Shown here piece after piece: positions 1-5,970 of a DNA stretch of 7,219 nt. The position numbers and the translations under genes are program-made. The stretch comes from CAVSWN01 sp046728115 (lineage in GTDB: Bacteria; Acidobacteriota; Vicinamibacteria; Vicinamibacterales; CAVVIG01), in contig JBKPDW010000067.1 in assembly GCA_046728115.1 (NCBI GenBank), positions 1 through 7,219 on the forward strand, in the 5' to 3' direction. The notes beneath the pieces were generated by a model. That model was given only the letters and a program-made list of their open reading frames with translations. It was not told the DNA's origin and made no database searches. How positions within the stretch are numbered: position 1 is the stretch's first letter; each line of letters begins with the position of its first letter.

Positions 1-191
1 TCGACATCTGACAACGGGCTATCTGCCGCCCCGCAAAAGCGGCCATTCCATCATCACGATCGGGACCAGCGGTGTTCTACTTCGTCGGCTCCTCGGTGCG
101 CAAGTCAGTGTGGACTTTCGTCCGCCACGCGCGTGGGCCGCAATTGCTGCCCAGGATCCGCGGCGAACGAGCTGTTCCTCGATGAACTCGT
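1..191. other. Left-edge stretch without a confident gene
   Basis: No recognisable gene was found here. One plus-strand frame starting at base 2 stays open from the window edge to a TAG at 191-193. It would encode a ~63-residue tail beginning RHLTTGYLPP, which I do not recognise and whose third-position base use is only weakly coding-like. It could be the 3' end of a gene lying to the left or chance. The sequence changes character at 192, where a duplicated segment begins, so a gene here may have been cut by that rearrangement. Confidence 0.3.
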
Positions 192-663
192 AGTGCGCCC
201 ACCAGGTGCGCCCACCACCGGCCCGGATACAGAGGAGCCCGGCCGTTGGACAACATCCCTAGTCCGCGCGCAGGACTTTCACCGGGTCGAGCCGCAAGGC
301 GCGGTGCGCCGGTACCAGGCTGGCCATCAGAGTGCCATTGGGATTGTGGGCGCGTCGGGTCTGCGACCGCGCGGTCCTACTAGTGTCGGAGCGCCGTCAG
401 CGGCTCGATGCGCGCGGCCCGGCGCGCGGGCAGGTAGGACGCGAGCGCAGCGATGGCGTCCAGCAGCGCGACGGCGATCCCGTACGTCGGGATGTCGTAC
501 GGCGTGACGCCGAAGAGCAGCGTGCCGAGTGACCGCAGGAGCAGCAGCGAGCCGGCGATGCCGATTGCGGCGTCGATGGCGACGAGCGCGAGGCCGCTGG
601 CGACGACTGATCCTGTGATGTGTGCCAACCGCGCACCAAGGGCGATGCGGATGCCGATGTCCT
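192..663. repeat. Direct repeat copy A (~0.47 kb), partner at 5498-5970
   Basis: This segment aligns end to end with 5498-5970 in the same orientation, with about 40 mismatches and a few short indels by eye (about 90% identity). It covers the last ~94 codons of an ADOP permease (minus strand) plus ~185 bp beyond its stop. The outer edge begins with a 26-base identical block made of two 12-mers GTGCGCCCACCA one base apart (193-204 and 206-217). Homology stops abruptly at 663, inside what should be coding sequence. The coding part is better conserved than the 3' flank. The two copies enclose about 4.8 kb of unique sequence. No transposase or terminal inverted repeats accompany them, so this looks like segmental duplication or recombination rather than an insertion sequence. 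Confidence 0.85.
380..663 (-). pseudogene. C-terminal relic of an ADOP (MacB/FtsX-like) permease
   Basis: Read on the minus strand, this encodes the last transmembrane pair of an ADOP permease: it opens with DIGIRIALGAR, continues through a hydrophobic helix and TLLFGVTPYD, and ends ASYLPARRAARIEPLTALRH. It matches the C-terminus of the permease at 5684-7219 with only nine substitutions in ~93 residues and no internal frameshift. The rest of the gene (~700 residues) is missing. Immediately upstream of the conserved Asp codon the frame reads TAG, and homology to the intact copy is lost at 663. The final Glu codon of the intact paralogue is also a stop here (CTA at 380-382 on the plus strand), shortening the tail by one residue. 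An internal Met would allow an 82-residue product, but no Shine-Dalgarno is evident and half an FtsX domain is unlikely to work, so I call it a dead fragment. Confidence 0.85.
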
Positions 664-764
664 AGCCACGAAAGGAAAAGGTAACACGAAGGCAGGCACG
701 GCTAGAGAAAACGCGGCGAACGCAGTACGGAGAGTCCGAAGCAGACCCGGAGGCGAATCGCTCG
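664..764. other. Spacer between permease relic and membrane-protein gene
   Basis: About 100 bp without homology to the intact permease and without a supported gene. It is slightly more purine-rich than its surroundings on the plus strand. No clear terminator hairpin with a T-tract follows the minus-strand stop at 765. Confidence 0.4.
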
Positions 765-1172
765 TTAAACGTCATCCGAGACCCACAACGCGTCGACGCT
801 GCTCCTCTGTCGGTTCAGCGCGGCGAGGAGCGCGACACCAACCGGCACGTGAAGCCAGTACTGCCTGTTGTGGCCGAGCGCGTTCTGCGGGAGCACGGCG
901 ACGAACAGCGCGCCACTGACCCACGCCACCCACGCCGGTGCCCGGCCCCGCCGCCACAGCAGAACGGCGGCGCCAACTTGAACGAGCAATCCAAGCAGCA
1001 GCGCGAGGCCAACGACCGCGTGAACGGACAGGGCCCGTCCAAACCCAGACATGAGCAGGCCGGCCGAGACTGGCTGGAGCGCCACCATTACGAGGTTGGT
1101 GACGACGAGCTGCCGAATCACTCGGATGTCCTGGCCGTCGGCACCGGTGGTTCTCGCGGAGACGCCTGTCAT
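765..1172 (-). CDS. Small four-helix integral membrane protein, function unknown
   Basis: A 135-residue hydrophobic protein. Hydrophobic helices lie at about residues 22-41, 50-73, 80-98 and 106-119. WRRGR after helix 2 suggests a positive-inside cytoplasmic loop. His51 at the start of helix 2 and His101 and His108 near helix 4 are reminiscent of small b561/DUF6220-like membrane proteins, but the resemblance is weak and haem binding is only a possibility. The ATG start is supported by AAGGA six bases upstream on the minus strand (plus-strand 1179-1183); the first ~20 residues are polar, so a start nearer helix 1 cannot be excluded. It is transcribed divergently from the permease-sigma operon, and its ribosome binding site abuts the predicted operon promoter. 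Its stop is ~100 bp from the duplicated segment. I cannot assign a function. Confidence 0.75.
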   Translation of the reverse strand: MTGVSARTTGADGQDIRVIRQLVVTNLVMVALQPVSAGLLMSGFGRALSVHAVVGLALLLGLLVQVGAAVLLWRRGRAPAWVAWVSGALFVAVLPQNALGHNRQYWLHVPVGVALLAALNRQRSSVDALWVSDDV

Positions 1173-1429
1173 ATTGGGTCCTTGTCACCTTTCGGTGGGT
1201 TCATTCGTCAGACGGATGACGCAGCAGGAGGCGGGAACGTAACACGGCCGGGCGACTCTGGCTGGCAGACCGATCCGACGCGAACAGTGCTCGGTCGCGA
1301 GAACTTGGCCGTCCGGCTGGAATGGAATCGTGACGCAAAGTGTTTACGAAGCGATAGCCGGGCGCGTATTCGCCTAATTGTGTGAGTTGGCACCGGTGGC
1401 GCGCGCGCCGCATCTGATTTGAGCGCCCA
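1173..1429. promoter_or_regulatory. Divergent intergenic regulatory region
   Basis: This 257-bp spacer separates the minus-strand membrane protein from the plus-strand permease operon and must hold the promoters of both. The best element is the ECF41-like promoter match at 1183-1209. Two palindromes lie near the permease start: CACCGGTG at 1391-1398 and GGCGCGCGCGCC at 1398-1409. The 11-mer GGCACCGGTGG occurs at 1389-1399 and again inside the divergent gene at 1140-1150, which could be an operator pair or chance in GC-rich DNA. No housekeeping sigma-70 promoter with good boxes was found. A TTTACG at 1343-1348 spaced 17-18 bases from GTATTCG is weak at best. Confidence 0.55.
1183..1209 (+). 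promoter_or_regulatory. Putative ECF41/SigJ-type promoter of the permease-sigma operon
   Basis: The plus strand reads TGTCACC (1183-1189), exactly 16 bases, then CGTC (1206-1209). The promoter signature I recall for ECF41 sigma factors is TGTCACA-N16-CGTC, and a similar GTCACA-N16-CGTCCT for mycobacterial SigJ. The match has one mismatch in eleven specified positions with exact spacing. It points into the operon encoding a SnoaL-fused ECF sigma, and TGTCAC was not noticed elsewhere on the plus strand. Transcription would start near 1216, leaving a ~215-base leader before the permease ATG. The leader length is unusual and is the main reason for caution. The sigma here lacks some ECF41 hallmark motifs, so its exact specificity is inferred. 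Confidence 0.5.
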
Positions 1430-3847
1430 ATGACATTCCACGACACTCGCTTTGCGGTTCGGCGCCTTGTTCACGATCGGTCCGTCTCCGCCATCGTCAT
1501 CCTCTGCCTGGCGCTTGGCATCGGCGTCAATGCGACATTGTTCAGCGTCATCGACGGCGTTCTGATCCAGCCGCTGCCATTCCAGGAGCCCGATCGTCTG
1601 GTCGTTTTCGACGAAGTCTCCGAACGGCTTGGCATTCGCAAGGCGGGCGTGTCGTACCCGGCCCTGCAGGACATTCGCGAGCGCGCCAGGTCGGTGTCGG
1701 CCGTGGCCGCCAGTAGTACGCGCGTCATCGCGCTCTCCGATCGTGATGAGGCGGAGCGTGTGCAGGGCGCGGCTATCACGTCCAACCTGTTCTCTACGCT
1801 CGGCGTCCAGCCGATCCTCGGCCGCCCCTTCCGCGAGGATGACGACCGGCAGGGCGCCGAGCCCGTCGTGATGCTTAGCCACGAACTCTGGCAGCGCCGC
1901 TATCGCGGCGACCCGGCCGTTGTCGGCCGGAGCATCAGAGTCAACGGCAAGCCCCACACCGTCATCGGCGTGATGCCGGCGCGATTCAGCTTTCCCGAAA
2001 CGCACAAGGTGTGGATTCCGCTCGGGCCGGACGCCACCACAGACCGGCGCGATGCGCGGGGCCTGTTCACGATCGGTCGGCTGAAGCCCGGTGTCGAGCT
2101 CGCGCGTGCCCGTGCCGAGCTGGTGTCGGTTGCGTCGGCGCTGTCGGCGCAATATCCAGCGACGAACGATGGCTGGAGCGCGATGGTGCAGCTACTCGCG
2201 GATAGGGTCATTCCGGGCAACGTGCGTCTGATGCTCGCGACCCTGATGGGCGCGGTCACCCTCGTGCTGCTCGTGGCGTGCGCCAATGTGGCGAACCTGA
2301 TGCTCGCGCGATCGTCGGGCCGCCGGCGCGAATTCTGCGTCCGCGCCGCGCTCGGCGCCGGACGCGCGCAGCTGGTGAAGCAGTTGCTCACCGAGTGTGT
2401 CGCGCTCGGCCTCGCAGCGGCGCCGTTCGGATTGGCGATTGCCAATCTGGGTGTGTGGCTGCTCGATCAGGCCGTGCCGGCCGGCCAAGTGCCGTCCTAC
2501 CTGAACTGGGAAATCAGCGGCCGCGGCATCGCGTACACGATCGTCGTGTCGGCGCTGACGGGCCTGGTCTTCGGCCTGGCGCCGGTGCTGCAGGCCGGAC
2601 GCCTCGACCTGCAGGAGGCGCTGCGGGAGGGCGCTCGCGGGTCAGCGCAGAGCGGGCGCGGCGCGCGGGCGCGCAATGCCCTCGTCGTGATCGAAGTTGC
2701 CATGGCGTTGATCCTGCTGGTTGGCGCGTCGCTCTTCGTCCGAAGTTTCCTGAACCTGCAGAACGCCAGTCCTGGATTCGACACGGCGCCGCTGCTGACG
2801 GCCCGCTTCTTCATGACCGGCGGAACCTATGCCACCGATGAACAGAAGGCGCAGCGCGTCGACGACATCATGCGTCGCGTCGAGGCGTTACCCGGGGTCG
2901 TGACGGCCTTCGCCTCGAATTTCGTTCCGCTCGACGCCGGCGGCGCGGGTGGTCACGCGATCGTGGACGAGCGCGCTGTGCCGGCAGGAGAAGAGCCAGC
3001 CATCGTCTTCACGGCCGTGACCCCCCACCTCTACCGAACCATGGGACTGCCGATTCTCACGGGGCGCGACTTCTTGGATGGTGAAGGTGCCGGACGCACC
3101 CCAGTCGCCGTGATCAACGAGACGATGGCCAAAAAGCTGTGGCCGTGGACCGACGCCGTCGGGCGACGTTTCCGTCTGCGCGAGACCGAGCCTGCGGAGT
3201 GGCTCACCGTCATCGGCGTCGCGCCCGATATCCGCATGTTTGATCGGGACGAGGAAAAGCCACCGGTTGCCGCAGCCTATGTGCCCTATCGTTTCGCAGG
3301 CTTTGAGAATGTCGGACTGACGATTCGCGTTGCCGGCAATAATCCGGCGGCGCTGGCGGCCGCAGTCAGAAACGAGATTCAAGCGTCGGACGCCGGTCTG
3401 CCGATCTTTAACGTCCGAACGATGGAAGACCTGCGACGGGCGGGCTTCTGGCAGTTCCGCATCTTCGCCAACATGTTCATCATTTTTGGTGCGACCGCGC
3501 TGTTTCTGGCCGGCGTCGGCGTCTACGGCGTCCTGTCGTTCTCGGTCTCGCAGCGGACGCAGGAGATCGGTGTCCGTATCGCGCTCGGCGCGAGCCGCGC
3601 GGCCGTGCTCGGTCTCGTCGTCAGGCAGGGCGCCATGCTCGTGCTGATCGGCGTCCTCGCCGGCTTGGCCGGTGCGTTTGGCATCACCCGCATCATTCGA
3701 TCGCTGCTCTATAAGGTCACACCAACCGATCCACTGAGCTTCGCGGGCGTCACGTTGTTTCTTGTGGGAATCGCGGTCCTAGCAAGCTATCTGCCCGCCC
3801 GGCGCGCCACCACCGTCGATCCGATCGTCGCGTTGAGAAACGAGTAA
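1430..3847 (+). CDS. ADOP-family (MacB/FtsX-like) ABC transporter permease, full length
   Basis: An 805-residue inner-membrane permease with the duplicated MacB layout and no fused ATPase. Helix 1 lies near residues 20-41 (hallmark LALGIGVNATLFSVIDGV). A periplasmic MacB core domain follows (~45-250), then a first FtsX domain (~267-390) with CANVANLMLARSSGRRREF at 284-302. A central helix lies at ~416-440 (ARNALVVIEVAMALILLVGA), a second periplasmic domain at ~445-660, and a second FtsX domain at ~677-800 ending ASYLPARRATTVDPIVALRNE. MacB-type relatives couple ATP hydrolysis to periplasmic or outer-membrane export, but no ATPase gene is nearby, so this is an orphan permease whose partner must be encoded elsewhere. 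Substrate is unknown. Length is typical for the family, with no PadR-like N-terminal extension. The Shine-Dalgarno before the ATG is weak. The stop is one base from the sigma-factor start, which implies translational coupling. Confidence 0.92.
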   Translation: MTFHDTRFAVRRLVHDRSVSAIVILCLALGIGVNATLFSVIDGVLIQPLPFQEPDRLVVFDEVSERLGIRKAGVSYPALQDIRERARSVSAVAASSTRVIALSDRDEAERVQGAAITSNLFSTLGVQPILGRPFREDDDRQGAEPVVMLSHELWQRRYRGDPAVVGRSIRVNGKPHTVIGVMPARFSFPETHKVWIPLGPDATTDRRDARGLFTIGRLKPGVELARARAELVSVASALSAQYPATNDGWSAMVQLLADRVIPGNVRLMLATLMGAVTLVLLVACANVANLMLARSSGRRREFCVRAALGAGRAQLVKQLLTECVALGLAAAPFGLAIANLGVWLLDQAVPAGQVPSYLNWEISGRGIAYTIVVSALTGLVFGLAPVLQAGRLDLQEALREGARGSAQSGRGARARNALVVIEVAMALILLVGASLFVRSFLNLQNASPGFDTAPLLTARFFMTGGTYATDEQKAQRVDDIMRRVEALPGVVTAFASNFVPLDAGGAGGHAIVDERAVPAGEEPAIVFTAVTPHLYRTMGLPILTGRDFLDGEGAGRTPVAVINETMAKKLWPWTDAVGRRFRLRETEPAEWLTVIGVAPDIRMFDRDEEKPPVAAAYVPYRFAGFENVGLTIRVAGNNPAALAAAVRNEIQASDAGLPIFNVRTMEDLRRAGFWQFRIFANMFIIFGATALFLAGVGVYGVLSFSVSQRTQEIGVRIALGASRAAVLGLVVRQGAMLVLIGVLAGLAGAFGITRIIRSLLYKVTPTDPLSFAGVTLFLVGIAVLASYLPARRATTVDPIVALRNE

Positions 3848-3848
3848 C

Positions 3849-4769
3849 GTGGCCCAACACGGCTGGCTCACCGACCGGTTCGAAGAGAATCGGGCGCGTC
3901 TACGAGGAGTGGCCTATCGGATGCTCGGCTCATTGACCGAGGCCGACGACGCGGTGCAGGAAACATGGCTGCGGCTCAACGACGCCGATGCCACGACCAT
4001 CGGAAACCTTGGTGGGTGGCTGACCACCGTGGTCTCGCGCGTCTGCCTCGACATGCTGCGCGGGCGGAAGATCCGGCGTGAAGAGTCGATTAGCGAGCAG
4101 GTCAATCAGTCGAGACTGACTGCGCAACAACGCGCTGACCCTGAAAGTGAAGCGCTGCTCGCGGACTCGGTGGGCGTCGCGCTGCTCGTCGTGCTCGACA
4201 CCTTGGCACCCGCCGAACGGCTCGCCTTCGTTCTGCACGACATCTTCGCCATGCCGTTCGACGAGGTCGGGCCCATCATCGGACGATCGTCGACAGCGGC
4301 CAAGCAACTCGCGAGCCGGGCGCGCCGGCGCGTGCGTGGAGCTCCGGTCCGCTCGGAGGGTGGCAGGGCTCGCCAGCGTGAAGTGGTCGATGCGTTTCTT
4401 AAGGCCGTGGGGATGGGCGACCTCCAGGGCCTGCTGGCCGTGCTCGATCCGGACGCCGTGCTTCACATCGATGCGGCCTCCCGCGTGGACGGCGTCGTTC
4501 GCGTCGATGCCCCGGCGGCGGAAGCCGGCCAGGCGCGAGAGCTCAGAGGCGCATCGACGTGGGCGGCACAAATGATCGCGCTCTCGCGTGGCTTGCCGAA
4601 GCGATTCGTTCAGTCGGCAGTCATCGATGGTTCCGTCGGAGTGATTCTCGCCCCGCGCGGCAAGCTGGTGCGGGCCATGGTCTTCACCTTCTGTGACGAC
4701 AGGATCACGCGGGTCGAGAGCATCGCAGATCCGGCTCGCCTTCGTCAGCTCGAGATCCACGTCCTCTAG
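3849..4769 (+). CDS. ECF sigma factor with C-terminal SnoaL-like domain (ECF41/SigJ-like)
   Basis: A 306-residue alternative sigma factor. Region sigma-2 spans ~11-76 (YRMLGSLTEADDAVQETWLRL, then GGWLTTVVSRVCLDMLR). Sigma-4 spans ~107-163 (DTLAPAERLAFVLHDIFAMPFDEVGPIIG is its core; KQLASRARRRVRG the recognition helix side). A SnoaL-like domain fills ~178-297 (VVDAFLKAVGMGDLQGLLAVLDPDAVLHID to DPARLRQLEI). In ECF41 proteins this fused domain regulates the sigma factor in place of an anti-sigma. The ECF41 linker motif WLPEP is absent, and the DGGGKV motif aligns with DAASRV (208-213), so it may belong to a neighbouring SnoaL-bearing ECF group such as ECF56. GTG at 3849 is chosen because sigma-2 begins within ten residues and the codon sits one base after the permease TAA. 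No anti-sigma gene is adjacent. Confidence 0.92.
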   Translation: MAQHGWLTDRFEENRARLRGVAYRMLGSLTEADDAVQETWLRLNDADATTIGNLGGWLTTVVSRVCLDMLRGRKIRREESISEQVNQSRLTAQQRADPESEALLADSVGVALLVVLDTLAPAERLAFVLHDIFAMPFDEVGPIIGRSSTAAKQLASRARRRVRGAPVRSEGGRARQREVVDAFLKAVGMGDLQGLLAVLDPDAVLHIDAASRVDGVVRVDAPAAEAGQARELRGASTWAAQMIALSRGLPKRFVQSAVIDGSVGVILAPRGKLVRAMVFTFCDDRITRVESIADPARLRQLEIHVL

Positions 4770-4794
4770 CACGAACAACGCGCACCGACCGATC

Positions 4795-4801
4795 GAGAGG
4801 A
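4795..4801 (+). promoter_or_regulatory. Ribosome binding site of the VOC gene
   Basis: GAGAGGA lies seven bases upstream of the ATG at 4809 and is the strongest plus-strand Shine-Dalgarno seen in this operon. It fixes the VOC start and suggests this gene is translated independently of the upstream sigma gene, in contrast to the one-base permease-sigma junction. Confidence 0.7.
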
Positions 4802-4808
4802 TGTTGCA

Positions 4809-5210
4809 ATGGACGAGAACTCGCCGCCCGCGTTCAGTGTGCATGGCGTCCGTTATCAAGTGACGGACGTCGGTCGGGCTGTTGCGTTCTACGCGGAGCT
4901 TCTGGGTTTCACGGTGGTACTGCAGCGTCTTCCGGCCTTTGCCAGCGTGTCGCTGGGAGGTCTTACGCTGCTGCTGAGTGGGCCTGGCGCCTCGGGATCC
5001 CGGCCGATGCCAGGCGGCCAACCGCAGCAACCGGGCGGATGGAATCGAGTGGTTCTGCGAGTCGCGGACTTGCCAGCGCGAATCGACGTTCTGAAACACG
5101 CCGGCGTGAAATGTCGCAATCAGATGGAGGCCGGTCCCTACGGCCGACAGATTCAAATTGAAGATCCCGACGGCAACCCAATCGAGCTGTTCGAGGCTGC
5201 ACATGGATGA
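4809..5210 (+). CDS. VOC-superfamily (glyoxalase/bleomycin-resistance-fold) protein
   Basis: A 133-residue soluble protein with paired beta-alpha-beta-beta-beta modules. The first half carries VRYQVTDVGRAVAFYAELLGF (residues 14-34; FY and LGF are typical), the second VVLRVADLPARIDVLKHAGV followed by IEDPDGNPIELFE. Such proteins include glyoxalase I, extradiol dioxygenases and antibiotic-binding proteins. The Glu of IELFE (126) matches the usual C-terminal metal ligand. The first-strand position normally holding His aligns with Gly13 (His12 is one residue away), and the strand opening the second module has Asn79-Arg80 in place of His, so classical metal catalysis is doubtful and the substrate cannot be named. 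It lies 39 bp after the sigma gene and overlaps the cupin relic start by eight bases. Enzymes beside SnoaL-fused ECF genes are commonly their regulatory targets, which is the likely arrangement here. Confidence 0.88.
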   Translation: MDENSPPAFSVHGVRYQVTDVGRAVAFYAELLGFTVVLQRLPAFASVSLGGLTLLLSGPGASGSRPMPGGQPQQPGGWNRVVLRVADLPARIDVLKHAGVKCRNQMEAGPYGRQIQIEDPDGNPIELFEAAHG

Positions 5211-5497
5211 CATCGTCGATACCGCGTCGCTTCCCTGGATTCCGCTCGGACCGGGCGAATCCTTCAAGCCCTCCGCTTTTTGCCGGACGACCGGGCCGCG
5301 CGCTTCTCCTGCGCCTCGAGCCGGGCGTGGCTGGCCCGCGCCACCGGCATCTCGGCGAAGTGCACGTCTTCAATGTCGTCGACAAACGTCAACTCGACAC
5401 GGGCCACGTCGTGGGACCGGGCGGCTACGCACCTCGCGCAAATCTTCGATCTTTTTGCGGAGGATAATCGGCTCAATGTTTATGCGGGTAAACGCGA
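5203..5497 (+). pseudogene. Frameshifted, truncated cupin (2,4'-dihydroxyacetophenone dioxygenase-like)
   Basis: An ATG inside the VOC stop (ATGGATGA) opens MDDIVDTASLPWIPLGPGES in one frame. The family-like text continues as RFLPDDRAA in a second frame (shift near 5268-5272) and as RALLLRLEPGVAGPRHRHLG in a third (shift near 5290-5300). The last part holds the cupin metal motif HRHxGEVH (first His codon 5342-5344) followed by LDTGHVVGPGGYA. Two single-base losses explain the two frame changes. After ~5430 homology fades, and at 5498 the duplicated segment begins, so the C-terminal third of the expected ~130-160 residues is missing. The family comprises iron cupin dioxygenases and cupin proteins of unknown role, and the start overlap indicates it was the fourth operon gene. 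Sequencing error could explain the shifts but not the missing end. Confidence 0.75.
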
Positions 5498-5970
5498 AGT
5501 GCGCCCACCAGGTGCGCCCACCACTGGGCCGGACATAGAGGAGCGCGGTCGTTGGGCAGACCTCCCCCTAATTCGCGCGCAGGACTTTCACCGGGACGAG
5601 CCGCAAGGCGCTGTCCGCCGTACAGGCTGGCCATCAGGATGGCCATTGGATTGCGGGCGCGTCGGGTCTGCGACCGCGCCGTCCTACTCCTGTCGGAGCG
5701 CCGTCAGCGGCTCGATGCGCGCGGCGCGGCGCGCGGGCAGGTAGGACGCGAGCGCCGCGATGGCGCCCAGCAGCAGGACGACGATCGCGTACGTCGGGAC
5801 GTCGTACGGCGTGACGCCGAAGAGCAGTGTGCCGAGCGAGCGCAGGAGCAGCAGCGAACCAGCGATGCCGATTGCGGCGCCGATGGCGACGAGCGCGAGC
5901 CCGCCGGCGACGACGGATCCTGTGATGCGCGCCAACCGCGCGCCAAGAGCGATGCGGATGCCGATGTCCT
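5498..5970. repeat. Direct repeat copy B (~0.47 kb), partner at 192-663
   Basis: This is the intact-gene copy of the repeat: it contains the final ~94 codons of the minus-strand ADOP permease and ~185 bp of its 3' flank. It starts with the same tandem 12-mer block (GTGCGCCCACCA at 5499-5510 and 5512-5523) as copy A, exactly where the cupin relic ends. Upstream of 5498 and beyond 5970 the two loci share nothing recognisable. No gene is supported in 5498-5683, apart from a hairpin at 5628-5645. Confidence 0.85.
5628..5645 (-). terminator. Hairpin downstream of the minus-strand permease, possible terminator
   Basis: The perfect inverted repeat TGGCCAT-N4-ATGGCCA lies about 40 bases beyond the stop of the permease (read on the minus strand), between two convergent transcription units. 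There is no T-tract on either side, so it is not a classical intrinsic terminator. It could pause polymerase, stabilise the mRNA 3' end or be chance. In repeat copy A the equivalent sequence has lost most of the pairing. Confidence 0.3.

Noticed and set aside
30..41. CCGCAAAAGCGG hairpin near the left edge
   Set aside because: It has a four-base stem only and no T-tract, which is too weak to call a terminator.
1343..1372. Sigma-70-like promoter TTTACG with GTATTCG 17-18 bases downstream
   Set aside because: The -10 matches only about half the consensus positions, which is not distinguishable from chance.
849..1385. 178-codon plus-strand frame over the membrane-protein gene and spacer
   Set aside because: The opposite strand encodes a convincing four-helix protein with a Shine-Dalgarno; the plus-strand translation lacks hydrophobic or domain structure.
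1208..2152. 314-codon minus-strand open frame across the divergent spacer and permease 5' end
   Set aside because: It is antisense to the well-supported permease, with low-complexity charged composition and no recognisable motif.
3930..5267. 445-codon minus-strand open frame across the sigma and VOC genes
   Set aside because: It is antisense to two genes with clear family signatures, and its translation is rich in Arg, His and Asp with no domain pattern; this is a typical GC-rich shadow frame.
192..5970. Composite transposon or insertion sequence bounded by the direct repeats
   Set aside because: The repeats contain permease coding sequence, with no transposase, no terminal inverted repeats and no target-site duplication recognised at the edges.
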